Part shown: positions 19,345 to 28,102 of the stretch, piece by piece
How the letters are laid out: each line of letters starts with the position of its first letter
How positions within the stretch are numbered: the first letter of the stretch is position 1
Assembly: GCA_006212045.1 (NCBI GenBank)
Contig: PZPK01000011.1
Location: forward strand, 62,001-126,000
Reading direction: 5' to 3'
Origin: Oleiphilus sp.
GTDB taxonomy: Bacteria > Pseudomonadota > Gammaproteobacteria > Pseudomonadales > Oleiphilaceae
Length of the DNA: 64,000 bases
The notes under the pieces: generated by a model
What the model was told of the DNA's origin: nothing
The model's database searches: none
What the model saw: only the letters and a program-made list of their open reading frames with translations
Made by a program: the position numbers and the translations under genes

Positions 19345-21348
19345 TTAGAACTGGTGCCTGAACCCGAACAGAATATTGAACCTGTCTATGTTCTGGATGC
19401 TGTTCTCTGCACTGTAACGTCCGTCGGGTTCGAGGTTTCGGCGATCAGTCAGATTTCGCAGACTGATGAACACTTCATTGTCATCATGCTGATATTCATA
19501 AGACGCATTCAAGCTCCAGGCGGGATTGTATCCGGCCCTGTTTCCCTTCCACTGGTGCGATATCCCCAACGCATGTCTCGCGTTCAGCGCATAGCGTAAA
19601 CCGGCATTGGTGCTTAATCTGGGGCTAATGTATGCCGACTGTTTTAGCATGTTTTCAGTGCCGCCTTGGCTTAGCCAGGCCGTATTGAGGTAGGTTTTCC
19701 AGGGGCCATTATGATATTGCAGATCTGTTTCGATACCAGAGCGGTAGATGGTGCTGCTGGCGTTGGCCGGTACGCCGTTACCAGTGGTCTCCAGTCCAAG
19801 CAGGTTGCGCACCTCTGTGTAAAAGGCATTTGCGACAAAAAAGTACATGCTGTCTTCAAAGCTGTAAGCGACCTCGGTGGTACTGATCTCTTCGGCCTTG
19901 ATATCAGGGTCAATCGGATTTCCCTGCGAGTCGACATCCCGGTCCTGGCTGAATACCGGCGTGCTGAAGCCCTGGGAATACAGAAACTTCAGGCTTTGCG
20001 TATCCGACAGGCTGTAGAGTGCACTTAGGCGTGGCGTTGTCTTGGCGCCATATTTCTGATTATGGCTATAACGCAGCCCCCCAATCCAGCGCCATTTTCC
20101 GAGCTGGTAATCGAGCTGAGCGAACTGGGATAACTCATAAGCGCTATTCTTTGGAAAAATTTTGATGTTGGTCTGGTCTGGTGGCAAGCCCCCGACGAAC
20201 AAGCCAATATCGGCCCCGCCAACGTCATCACTCAATCGGTAATCCTCGGTACTGCGGTCTTCGTACTCGATGCCCGCCAGTAGTTGCAAATCCTGCTGCA
20301 CTGGATAGCTGGCGTGAAAACCATTGCGCCAGCGGAAGTTGTCCCTGCCGCCGTTGTCGGAACGAAACCTGCCGGCTGAACTCTGAACATTCAGTACTGC
20401 AAGCACATTGTCGATTTCGGTAAAGCGATCATACTGGTTATATTCACTGAAAGCTGAAAGGCTCCAATCCCGAAGGACCCAATCATGTTTCAGGGCGAGC
20501 AGAAAGCTGCGTTGAACGAAAGTGGATTGATCATTCAGACTTCCAAACGCAGAGGCATCCGTGCGGGATTCAAACGCATGCAGAGTCAAACTGGTTTGAT
20601 CATGGGCGACATCCAGAAAGGCCGACTTGATGTCTTCAGCAAACCGGAAAGAGCCCTCACCGATGGGATCAAAACCCATGCCATTAAACTCCAGTGCTTT
20701 CTCGATTCGCGCCGGATAGCCACGACTGCCTTTTCTTTCTGCGCCGAAGTGCAGCTGCCATTTATCCTGCTGCCAATACTGATAGGTGCTAAAGCCCTTG
20801 AGTCCATGTGAACCGGTGGTTAACGCGAGCGAGTCGTTGGCATCTTTGCGGGTCACCACTTTGATGACACCAGCGCTGGCATTGCTGCCATAAATGACGG
20901 AGCCAGGGCCCCGGATCACTTCGACATGACTGATCAATTCCGAGGGAATACCGAGCAGGGGGTTATCCGCATGTGAGGGGCTCCATACCGGGGTCTCATC
21001 AAGCAGAAACAGTACTTTCTGGTTGGTTAGATCCATCAAGCCGCGCATATGAATGCTGTAATTGCCATTAATGGCGCGCTGCACACTGACGCCGGGAATA
21101 AACGTCAATACGTCAATGAGAGTGTGCAGACCCAGATTCTCCATATCGCGCATTTCATAGCGGGAGACAATACCGGGAGCATTGATCAATCGCTCTGTTT
21201 CCGTCGAGGCAACAGAGACCAGAAGCAGGTCCTGCAATGGCATCGAAAACAGGGGGTCGGTCGGAGTACCGTCGCTGGTTTTTGCGTTGAGGCTTCCTGA
21301 AATGATGAGGACTATCAAGGCCGGAATCAATACCAGATCAAATCGCAA
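19345..21348 (-). CDS. TonB-dependent outer-membrane receptor
   Basis: A 667-residue outer-membrane receptor. A hydrophobic signal peptide (residues 1-22, ending SLNA) is followed by a plug domain with VEVIRGPGSVIYGSNASAGV near residues 145-164 and a beta-barrel that ends IDRFNILFGFRHQF with the terminal aromatic. Such proteins import siderophores, vitamins or other large nutrients using TonB energy. No partner ABC transporter, Fur box or cobalamin riboswitch was recognised nearby, so the ligand is unknown. Confidence 0.9.
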   Translation of the reverse strand: MRFDLVLIPALIVLIISGSLNAKTSDGTPTDPLFSMPLQDLLLVSVASTETERLINAPGIVSRYEMRDMENLGLHTLIDVLTFIPGVSVQRAINGNYSIHMRGLMDLTNQKVLFLLDETPVWSPSHADNPLLGIPSELISHVEVIRGPGSVIYGSNASAGVIKVVTRKDANDSLALTTGSHGLKGFSTYQYWQQDKWQLHFGAERKGSRGYPARIEKALEFNGMGFDPIGEGSFRFAEDIKSAFLDVAHDQTSLTLHAFESRTDASAFGSLNDQSTFVQRSFLLALKHDWVLRDWSLSAFSEYNQYDRFTEIDNVLAVLNVQSSAGRFRSDNGGRDNFRWRNGFHASYPVQQDLQLLAGIEYEDRSTEDYRLSDDVGGADIGLFVGGLPPDQTNIKIFPKNSAYELSQFAQLDYQLGKWRWIGGLRYSHNQKYGAKTTPRLSALYSLSDTQSLKFLYSQGFSTPVFSQDRDVDSQGNPIDPDIKAEEISTTEVAYSFEDSMYFFVANAFYTEVRNLLGLETTGNGVPANASSTIYRSGIETDLQYHNGPWKTYLNTAWLSQGGTENMLKQSAYISPRLSTNAGLRYALNARHALGISHQWKGNRAGYNPAWSLNASYEYQHDDNEVFISLRNLTDRRNLEPDGRYSAENSIQNIDRFNILFGFRHQF

Positions 21349-21678
21349 TATGGCTATCTCTCATATGTGTTTAACGACCAGCTTGGGCCAGCCAGATAAC
21401 TTGCCTGGTTTTACCTACAATATAGATCATCATCAGGATTCGACAGCCCTTAAAGCGTTCAGCCATATTAATCAGCTATGTGAGCGTAGCCTGATGTCGT
21501 TTGGATCGGGGCGACTAAATTGCCTTAGCCAAGAGAACGCTGTTTTTCTTTTCACCGGTATATCCGGGACGGTTTTAGCAGTACAATCGTTTCGCAGAAA
21601 CATGCTGAGGCTGCAACTTGTTTGCTGCAGTCGAAATTAGGTAAATCAATTACCAAGGCAATTTCCAAGGGGTTAAGA
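21349..21678. other. Divergent region between TonB receptor and MDR reductase
   Basis: This 330-base stretch holds no gene I can support. An inverted repeat GTTTC-GCA-GAAAC lies at 21589-21601, 78 bases before the reductase start, just after a TACAAT at 21582-21587 that lacks a good -35 partner. The repeat could be an operator but no regulator is implicated. Confidence 0.35.
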
Positions 21679-22686
21679 ATGCTAAGAGCAGAATATCAAA
21701 CAAGAGGTCCGGTTCCTCAGGACGTGATCGAGGCCGTTAATTTCGAGCCACCAGAGTTGAAGGAAGGCGAGGTACTGCTGGAGCTATTGGCCTCGCCAAT
21801 TAACCCATCCGACGTGCTGACCCTTACGGGTCAATATGGCATCCTTCCACCGCTACCCGCGATTGGCGGTAATGAAGGCGTTGCCAGAGTCGCTGAACAT
21901 GGTCCCGGCGTTTCGGCACCGGCGATTGGTCAGACGGTTCTGTTACCCGTGGGCATTGGAACCTGGGCAACGCATATGGTTGCCAAGGCCAAATCTCTGA
22001 TACCACTGCCAAACGAGGTCGATCCGATTCAGATGTCCATGGTGACGGTCAATCCTCCTACCGCCTACCTGATGCTGAGCGAATTTGTCGATCTTCAGGC
22101 TGGCGATTGGGTAATACAAAATGCCGCCAATTCCGGGGTAGGGAGCTATCTGATTGCCTTGGCAAAAATGCGTGGTTTGAAAACCGTTAATGTTGTTCGG
22201 CGCGAATCGCTGGTCGCTCCATTGTTGTCGGTTGGCGCCGATGTGGTGCTGGTAGATGGTGTTGTGGACGGACGGAGTTTGGCTGAGCGCGTTAAGGAAG
22301 CGACTGGTGGTGCCAGTATTATGTTGGGTATAGATGCCGTTGGTGGAACCGCCACTGCAAGGCTCGGAGATGCCCTGTCCGAAGGTGCGACCTTAGTGAA
22401 TTATGGCGCGATGAGCGGAGAGCCTTGCACTTTGGCTCCGGGCGTCATTATCTTTAAGGATGTGACGGTGCGCGGTTTCTGGCTGGCGAAATGGTTCCGA
22501 ACCGCGACACCTGAACGGCAGCAAGAAGTCTATGGCACTCTGACCGGGCTCATCGCGACCGGAAAACTGGTGGCGCCTGTCCATGCGACCTACGGGATCG
22601 CGGATATTAAGGAAGCCGTTACGGTAGCCGCCGGTGGTGAACGCAATGGTAAAGTGGTGATGGTCGCTGATCATTTGCTGAGATAG
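21679..22686 (+). CDS. Zinc-independent MDR oxidoreductase (enoyl reductase-like)
   Basis: A 335-residue medium-chain dehydrogenase/reductase, resembling the MECR/ETR branch that reduces 2-enoyl thioesters with NADPH. The nucleotide-binding region NAANSGVGSYLIALAKMRG lies near residues 146-164. INPSDVLTLTGQYG near residues 40-53 fits the quinone/enoyl reductase group, and no catalytic or structural zinc cysteines are seen. The ATG at 21679 follows AAGGGG. The physiological substrate is unknown; it has its own upstream region and ends before the START-gene promoter. Confidence 0.85.
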   Translation: MLRAEYQTRGPVPQDVIEAVNFEPPELKEGEVLLELLASPINPSDVLTLTGQYGILPPLPAIGGNEGVARVAEHGPGVSAPAIGQTVLLPVGIGTWATHMVAKAKSLIPLPNEVDPIQMSMVTVNPPTAYLMLSEFVDLQAGDWVIQNAANSGVGSYLIALAKMRGLKTVNVVRRESLVAPLLSVGADVVLVDGVVDGRSLAERVKEATGGASIMLGIDAVGGTATARLGDALSEGATLVNYGAMSGEPCTLAPGVIIFKDVTVRGFWLAKWFRTATPERQQEVYGTLTGLIATGKLVAPVHATYGIADIKEAVTVAAGGERNGKVVMVADHLLR

Positions 22687-22705
22687 TGCAAAAGTCGTAT
22701 TGATA

Positions 22706-22733
22706 TTGACAGATGATATTTACACTGTATAGT
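22706..22733 (+). promoter_or_regulatory. Promoter of the START-tetR pair
   Basis: TTGACA (22706-22711) and TATAGT (22728-22733) are separated by 16 bases, a near-consensus sigma70 promoter. Its spacer and -10 box overlap the first of two palindromic operators described next. It precedes the START-domain gene by about 85 bases. Confidence 0.7.
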
Positions 22734-22760
22734 TTTGCCTTGAATTTACAGTGTAAATAT
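22716..22760 (+). promoter_or_regulatory. Paired TetR-type operators
   Basis: Site one, TTTACACTGTATA, at 22719-22731 is a near-perfect palindrome; site two, TTTACAGTGTAAA, at 22745-22757 is perfect. Centres are 26 bp apart. The two arms also form one perfect 14-bp inverted repeat (22716-22729 with 22747-22760, 17-base gap). The first site covers the -10 box, so binding would block transcription. The nearest regulator is the TetR protein encoded at 23603, which is probably self-repressing. Binding by that protein is inference. Confidence 0.7.
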
Positions 22761-22817
22761 TCTGTGCCTTTTATGGTGTATGCGAGGTGCAGGTTTTCCA
22801 AGAAGGAAGATTGAGCC

Positions 22818-23495
22818 ATGAAGAATCTTGCGATCAGCTTCAGTACGATGTTGCTGTTGTCGAGTGCGTTGGCGCTGGCGGATAATGCGTCAGGCCAATC
22901 AGGCTGGTTAAGTGACTGGGAGAGTGCGGGCCAGGATCAAGGGGTCAGCGCCGAATGTCGTCAGCACAAAACCAAAATCAATCAATGCCGGTTTACCTAT
23001 ACGACTGATGTGTCTGTCGCCGCATTGAGTTCTGTCATCATGGACGTGGATCGCTTCACCGAATGGGCGGAAAGCGTCAGTTTATCCCAGCGTGTGTTTG
23101 AGCAGGAAGACCCTTCGCAAACCTATGTGTATACAAATTACGATTTCGTTGGGGCCTACGACCGTGATGCCGTAACCCTTTACACGCCCGAGTACGATGC
23201 GGACAGCAAGCGTATGCGCATTACCTTCCAGACGGTAAAGCGCGATCTGCCAAACCGGGATTTGCGCCTCGTACGCTTTCCCTTAATGGCGGGTTACTGG
23301 CAGTTTACCGAGTTGCCATCCGGGAAAACGGAGATAGAGCATCTGAGTTTTACCTTGCCGGGAGGCGCGGTCCAGAAGACGCTTTATTATCTGTATAATG
23401 TCGCGTATGTGGATGCTTCATTTGTGACTGTTCGTGCGCTGGAAAGACAGGCGCGTAAACAGGAATATCAGCAGGTGGCCGGCCTTCCAGATTAA
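22818..23495 (+). CDS. START-domain (SRPBCC) periplasmic protein
   Basis: A 225-residue secreted protein. The signal peptide (residues ~1-21, ending ALALA) is followed by a START-like lipid-binding domain with VIMDVDRFTEWAESV near residues 75-89 and an amphipathic C-terminal helix after LPGGAVQKTLYYLYNVAYVD. START folds bind lipids or other hydrophobic ligands; the ligand here is unknown. AAGGAAG precedes the ATG. It sits under the two-operator promoter and upstream of the TetR gene, so the regulator may respond to the same kind of hydrophobic molecule. Confidence 0.82.
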   Translation: MKNLAISFSTMLLLSSALALADNASGQSGWLSDWESAGQDQGVSAECRQHKTKINQCRFTYTTDVSVAALSSVIMDVDRFTEWAESVSLSQRVFEQEDPSQTYVYTNYDFVGAYDRDAVTLYTPEYDADSKRMRITFQTVKRDLPNRDLRLVRFPLMAGYWQFTELPSGKTEIEHLSFTLPGGAVQKTLYYLYNVAYVDASFVTVRALERQARKQEYQQVAGLPD

Positions 23496-23602
23496 CACTG
23501 AGTGCAGAGCTTGTGAGTTGCCCCAGTGATGATCAGCTGCCGTCCGACATGAAGCATTGTCAGCGCAGATACGCACAGCTTGAATAAGGACAGAGTACAG
23601 AT

Positions 23603-24199
23603 TTGAACAAGGCCAATTCTTCCTATCATCATGGCGACCTTAAGGCCGCATTGATTTCCGCTGCGGAAACCATTTTGAAAGAGCATGGGCTGCAAGCCCT
23701 GTCTTTACGAACGATCGCCGCCCAAGTCGGTGTCAGTCACATGGCGCCGTATGCGCACTTCAAAAACAAGACGGAGCTGTTCCAGGGCATCGCCGCTTCG
23801 GGGTTCAAAGCCATGGCGCAGCGCATGGAACAGGTACCTGATAGCCTCTCGCCCGAGCAGCGCATATTGGCCTATGGCACTCAGTATATTGAGTTTGCGT
23901 TGGCCAATGCACCTTTGTACCGACTGATGCTGGCGCAGACGCAGGAGACCGGGCCAGATAAAGTTGATAAGGGTGCGGGGCATTTGTCGGAAGAGCTAAC
24001 GCTTGCCAGCAGAAGACCTTATGACTTGCTCGAGAGGGAGTTTTCCCGCTTGATTAAAGACAAAACCTTACGCAGAATCCGCACCCAAGGTGCCTGGGCA
24101 ATGGTCCATGGCATGGCGGCCCTGATCATCGACGGGCACTTGAGTATCCCCAAGGGGATGTCGGTGAATGCCTTCCTTGCCAAGGCCGCGATGCACTAG
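23603..24199 (+). CDS. TetR/AcrR-family transcriptional regulator
   Basis: A 198-residue regulator with an N-terminal helix-turn-helix: GLQALSLRTIAAQVGVSHMA then PYAHFKNKTELFQGIAA, residues ~31-68. The rest is the helical ligand-binding domain of the WHG/TetR_C type. The start is TTG at 23603 with AAGGA upstream. It lies 107 bases after the START-protein gene on the same strand and has no obvious promoter of its own, so it is probably transcribed from the operator-bearing promoter at 22706. The inducer is unknown. Confidence 0.9.
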   Translation: MNKANSSYHHGDLKAALISAAETILKEHGLQALSLRTIAAQVGVSHMAPYAHFKNKTELFQGIAASGFKAMAQRMEQVPDSLSPEQRILAYGTQYIEFALANAPLYRLMLAQTQETGPDKVDKGAGHLSEELTLASRRPYDLLEREFSRLIKDKTLRRIRTQGAWAMVHGMAALIIDGHLSIPKGMSVNAFLAKAAMH

Positions 24200-24301
24200 A
24201 ACTTCCCCGGGCCATATGCGCATCGCCAAACGTACTCAGGAATGCCAATTGGCATTGGTCATCCATGGTGTCTGGACAGGTGGTTTTTTGCGATAACCTC
24301 T

Positions 24302-24787
24302 TCAGACAGGCATGAAATGTAAAAGCATCGATATGCTGACGGCCAGAATCAGTATCGCACTCAGTATGTATAGCATCAGCCTGGGCTGACGATTTTGCGC
24401 CGGATCGTCTGTATTTGCCCGCCTTTTTCGTTCTTCATCGATATGCGTGACCAGCAATTTCATATTGCGGACATTTGCCTTGAATGCGACATCGGCAATA
24501 TCACCAGCGATCGGCACCAGACCGATCAGCCAGTCCAATGCAATATTGCGGAGCATTTTGAATTTCAGGCTTCGGGGTACACCAATTTTTGAGGCTTCGA
24601 ACAGGATCGTCAGCGAAATCAGGAGTCCGATAGTTTCGCCCAGTATCGGAATGAGGCCTATCAGTGCATCGACGCCGAATCGAATCCGGGTAAAGGGGAT
24701 ACGGAATTTGCTGTCGCTAAGTTCCGCAATCCTGTCCAGACGTTTTAGCGTCGCCATCAGCTGAGCGTCAGAGAGTTCGTCTTTCAT
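24302..24787 (-). CDS. DUF4112 membrane protein
   Basis: A 161-residue protein of the DUF4112 family, recognised from LDRIAELSDSKFRIPFTRIRFGVDALIGLIPILGETIG (positions ~13-50, where SKFRIP-type and LIGLIP motifs define the family) and the second repeat DWLIGLVPIAGDIAD. It has a C-terminal membrane segment after an Arg/Lys-rich stretch, plus hydrophobic stretches in the middle. The start is the ATG at 24787; a TTG at 24853 would add 22 residues. Function unknown. Confidence 0.82.
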   Translation of the reverse strand: MKDELSDAQLMATLKRLDRIAELSDSKFRIPFTRIRFGVDALIGLIPILGETIGLLISLTILFEASKIGVPRSLKFKMLRNIALDWLIGLVPIAGDIADVAFKANVRNMKLLVTHIDEERKRRANTDDPAQNRQPRLMLYILSAILILAVSISMLLHFMPV

Positions 24788-24956
24788 ATCCGCAGGGATT
24801 CCCGTCAAGCTTATCAGAATTGCAAAGTATCGCCTTATTTCGTTTCGAATCAAAGGCGCGGTTTGTCAGTTCCAAATACTTCCAGTCTAAACTTTAGAAC
24901 CGGCCACAGTAGTGCTATGTTGTACATTAAATGATCGATTCATGGCAGGAGTTGTT

Positions 24957-25769
24957 ATGCCCATCAATGTCAATGGTGCACCTTCTTACCCGGTCGGGGG
25001 AAGTGCGCGAAGCGATAGTGTTTCCACGGGCTTTGAGCGTGTCAGTTCCGGGAGGCGTATCAACAGCGCTGAGGATGATGCCGCAGGCTTGGCCATTGCC
25101 AGCCGTTTCTCAAAGGAAATTGACGGTCTGGCTGTGGCGGCACGCAACGCCGGGGACGGGATTTCGCTGACACAGGTGGCGGATGGCGCACTTCAGAATC
25201 TGAGTGACAATGTTGCGCGTATTCGCGAACTGGCGCTGGGTGCCGCTAATGGTGCGCTGAATGATCAGGACCGACAGGCACTGTCCGCAGAAGCTGAGCA
25301 GTTGACTGAGGAAAACCGGAATATTCTGGAAAACACCACGTTTAATGGTGTCTCCCTGTTTGATAATCAGGACTCGTTGAGTTTTCAGGTGGGACCGAAT
25401 ACCGAAGACAATCTGAGCGTAGAAGGGAATAATCTGAATGGAGCGCTGGACGCCTTGGGTTTAAATGACGTAGATATCGGGACACAGGCGGGTGCGGCGG
25501 AAGCCTTGGGCACACTGGATGAAGCGGCACAGGCAATCAGGTCGCAAGCCAGTGAATTTGGCGCGCTGGCCAATCGATTTGAGTCTACGGCGGATGCTCT
25601 GGAAACCACGCGCATCAATAACAGCGAAGCCCGCAGCCGGATCGAAGATGCTGATCTGGCTGAGGAGCTGGCGAACATCTCGGCCGGGCAGGTGCAGGAC
25701 CAGATTGGCATAGCGGTGCAGGCCCAGGCCAATACCAATCAGGATTTTGTGCTGCAATTGCTGCAATAG
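24957..25769 (+). CDS. Solitary flagellin-like protein
   Basis: A 270-residue protein that carries the conserved flagellin core RVSSGRRINSAEDDAAGLAI (residues ~27-46), RNAGDGISLTQVADGAL and a C-terminal helix ending QANTNQDFVLQLLQ. The N-terminus is odd: the usual hydrophobic heptad helix is replaced by Gly/Pro-rich NGAPSYPVGGSARSDS. There is no central variable domain, so it is short. The ATG at 24957 follows AGGAG. No other flagellar or chaperone gene is adjacent (motY is 35 kb away). It may be a minor or repurposed flagellin. Confidence 0.85.
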   Translation: MPINVNGAPSYPVGGSARSDSVSTGFERVSSGRRINSAEDDAAGLAIASRFSKEIDGLAVAARNAGDGISLTQVADGALQNLSDNVARIRELALGAANGALNDQDRQALSAEAEQLTEENRNILENTTFNGVSLFDNQDSLSFQVGPNTEDNLSVEGNNLNGALDALGLNDVDIGTQAGAAEALGTLDEAAQAIRSQASEFGALANRFESTADALETTRINNSEARSRIEDADLAEELANISAGQVQDQIGIAVQAQANTNQDFVLQLLQ

Positions 25770-25778
25770 GGCTGCGGC

Positions 25779-26876
25779 CTAAAATACCTTGGTCGCCGCT
25801 TCGGTGCATTCCGCACGGTCCGGAAAACTCTTGCAGCGGACTTTCTTCAGCAGTTTAAGCATTTTCGGGTTGTAGATGCCGGCGGTCGCCAGATCATTTC
25901 TGGCCCGGGTAAAGACATTGTCCCAGTGGTAGAAATCCTGCAAGGGAATATCAAACCAGTATTTATCGGGAACGGGCTCCTCATAATCACGAATGGTTTT
26001 TACGATGGACAGGTGCGAATCGGCAACAAATTCGCGTGATTTCTGTCCGGCATCCTCCGGAAAGTTTTCCCAGCGGCCGACCAGTTGCATGGTAGCCATC
26101 GCAAAGGGATAGCGGCTGATGCCTCCATTGGGTTCCAGCCCTTGGTATAACTCCAGTCCTTCATAGACAATCAGGGGAGCAACGGTATAGTCCACCTGCT
26201 TGGTATTGAATTGGTGGAACATGCCTGCAAGGTCTGTTTCCACCGCAATCATGCCGTTCTGCTCAATCAGGTAATCACTTTCTTCAATACCCTCCAGAAT
26301 ACTGATACGGCGTCCAACCAGGGCTTCGGGGCGGGTCATGGCGCGATCGGTGACGAAGGCGTGTAGACCACCAATGAATACGATGCCCATAATCTCGTAC
26401 TCTCCAGAGCGCATCAGAGGCTGGGCTTCGGTTTGAGCAAGGGACTGAATGACCTGGCCAAGATGCTTCTCGTCAGGAATGGCGCCAACGGCGTTGATCG
26501 AGCCGGTGAAATGATTGTACTTGCGGGCTCGAAAATCCGGCAGGTTAATCAGGTCGCAATGTCCTGCATCGAACTGGGCACTGGCCTCCTGTTCATCCTT
26601 GTAATATTCGGTGCTTAACTCGATGCCCCAGCGCAGGGCCCGGATCTTGTAATCATCGACCATCTGTTTGGCGGGGCCCGCCGCTCCCAGCACATCAAAT
26701 ACACACCAGTGAATACGGGTCAGATGTTGCTCGCTTGCAGCCGTCGTTGAAGCTGTCGCTGCCATTGTCGTGATGCTGAAAAACAGTCCGGTCAAACAGC
26801 ACAGTACTGCCAAAAGTCTTTTCGACCCGTACAGTGACGCGGGTGGGTGGGGGAGTGAAAACCGGTCGTTAGCCAT
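25779..26876 (-). CDS. Putative periplasmic solute-binding protein (DUF6091-like)
   Basis: A 365-residue exported protein with a hydrophobic signal segment around residues 19-40 after a polar head. The mature part contains CDLINLPDFRARKYNHFTGSINAVGA and VDYTVAPLIVYEGLELYQG, and looks like a two-lobed binding protein distantly related to TRAP DctP proteins. I recall this as a putative solute-binding family in marine gammaproteobacteria. The ATG at 26876 follows AGGAGG. No permease gene is adjacent, and it converges with the flagellin-like gene across nine bases. Confidence 0.7.
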   Translation of the reverse strand: MANDRFSLPHPPASLYGSKRLLAVLCCLTGLFFSITTMAATASTTAASEQHLTRIHWCVFDVLGAAGPAKQMVDDYKIRALRWGIELSTEYYKDEQEASAQFDAGHCDLINLPDFRARKYNHFTGSINAVGAIPDEKHLGQVIQSLAQTEAQPLMRSGEYEIMGIVFIGGLHAFVTDRAMTRPEALVGRRISILEGIEESDYLIEQNGMIAVETDLAGMFHQFNTKQVDYTVAPLIVYEGLELYQGLEPNGGISRYPFAMATMQLVGRWENFPEDAGQKSREFVADSHLSIVKTIRDYEEPVPDKYWFDIPLQDFYHWDNVFTRARNDLATAGIYNPKMLKLLKKVRCKSFPDRAECTEAATKVF

Positions 26877-26910
26877 GAGACGCCTCCTTTCCTGGTCAGG
26901 ACATGCCATT

Positions 26911-26922
26911 GCGCTTAAGCGC
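26911..26922. promoter_or_regulatory. 12-bp perfect palindrome
   Basis: GCGCTTAAGCGC is perfectly symmetric and lies 35 bases upstream of the start of the solute-binding gene, between it and the divergent GST gene. This is a plausible dimer-binding site, but without a known regulator it may be coincidental. Confidence 0.3.
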
Positions 26923-27099
26923 GCTATGTGAATTTAGGCACGTGTCTGGAGAGGATGCAAGTTTTTGCGGATGTGAACAGAATCATGGCCTCGCCATGGC
27001 AATAGAATGTTTCGCTTCAAATCTCGAAAGTGCGTAGCTATCGGCCTGTATTTGGTTACAATACTTGCCCACCGATCATGATTCAAACGGAACCCGTTC

Positions 27100-28047
27100 A
27101 TGCACTTTATCCTTCATCACTACCCCATGTCACCGTACTCTGAAAAAATCCGGGCCATGTTTGGCTATACCGAAATGGAGTGGGATTCCTGCCTGACCTC
27201 CGAAGCCCCGCCCAGAGGCAAACTGGATTTGCTAACCGGAGGGTATGGCCGCATACCGGTTGCGCAGGCAGGTTCGGATATCTATTGCGATACCAATATC
27301 ATTGCGGATGAGATAGCACAGGCGAGTAAACAGACGGCTTTGGCAAATGCCTTGCTCAATGAAGATGACCTGGCACAACGGCAGTGGTTTGAAAGCAAGT
27401 TGTTCTTCGCGTGTGTGAACAGGGCTTTTTCAGCAACTTTGCTGAAACGCATCGCGAAAGAAAAGGGGGTCTGGAATCTGGCCAAATTTCTGAAGGACCG
27501 GATTCAAATGGGCTTCAAGGCGTCAATTCCGATGGGCAGTCCGAAATCTGCACCCAAATATATCTCGCGAGCGATAGAGGATATTACCGGCGTGGTAGCT
27601 GAGCAGTCCTATCTGGCCGGGGAGTCTCCGGGTGTGCTGGATTTTGCCGCATATCATTGCTTTTGGTTTCTGGTCGAGGTTGGTCAGAAAAATGATCTGG
27701 ATGCCCATCGACACGTGCAGGCCTGGTATCAACGCATGGCGGCCTTCAGTTCAGACCCGGTGAATGAACTGGCCATCGAAAGTGCCTTGGCGGAGGCCCA
27801 GAAGACAGAGCCAAAGCCTCTGGAACAAAGGTTCCTGCAGGACCACAGAATCGGCAGTGATATTGTCATTGCGCCCAACGATTATCGGCAGGTTCCGGTG
27901 TCGGGTATCCTCGCGGGGGTGGATGAAACACGTTGGATCGTGCAGCGTGATCATCCGGAAACCGGGCGTTTGCATTTGCATTTCCCGAGCCACGGAGTGG
28001 ATGTCACACTTCGTTTGCCGAAAGACCCTGCCGTCACGCCCGCTTAG
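27100..28047 (+). CDS. Glutathione S-transferase-like protein
   Basis: A 315-residue protein with an N-terminal thioredoxin-like domain (LHHYPMSPYSEKIRAMFGY, with SPYSEKIR corresponding to the catalytic-loop region and YGRIPV near the cis-proline) and a helical C-terminal domain containing LAGESPGVLDFAAYHCFW. An extra ~90 residues at the end form a region unlike ordinary GSTs. Glutathione conjugation is assumed from the fold only. It is divergent from the solute-binding gene and convergent with the DUF1428 gene. Confidence 0.8.
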   Translation: MHFILHHYPMSPYSEKIRAMFGYTEMEWDSCLTSEAPPRGKLDLLTGGYGRIPVAQAGSDIYCDTNIIADEIAQASKQTALANALLNEDDLAQRQWFESKLFFACVNRAFSATLLKRIAKEKGVWNLAKFLKDRIQMGFKASIPMGSPKSAPKYISRAIEDITGVVAEQSYLAGESPGVLDFAAYHCFWFLVEVGQKNDLDAHRHVQAWYQRMAAFSSDPVNELAIESALAEAQKTEPKPLEQRFLQDHRIGSDIVIAPNDYRQVPVSGILAGVDETRWIVQRDHPETGRLHLHFPSHGVDVTLRLPKDPAVTPA

Positions 28048-28102
28048 CCGGCAAGCAATTTGTTGTGGGGGCCCCGAATCAGAAAATCGAAGCGGGGCGG
28101 GT

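Noticed and set aside
21589-21601. GTTTC-GCA-GAAAC resembling a PsrA-like site
   Set aside because: The half-sites are in the opposite order from the known PsrA consensus (GAAAC-N4-GTTTC), so I did not assign it to PsrA.
24930-24960. Sigma54- or sigma28-type promoter for the flagellin-like gene
   Set aside because: The spacing of GG and GC dinucleotides and the TAAA element did not fit either consensus.
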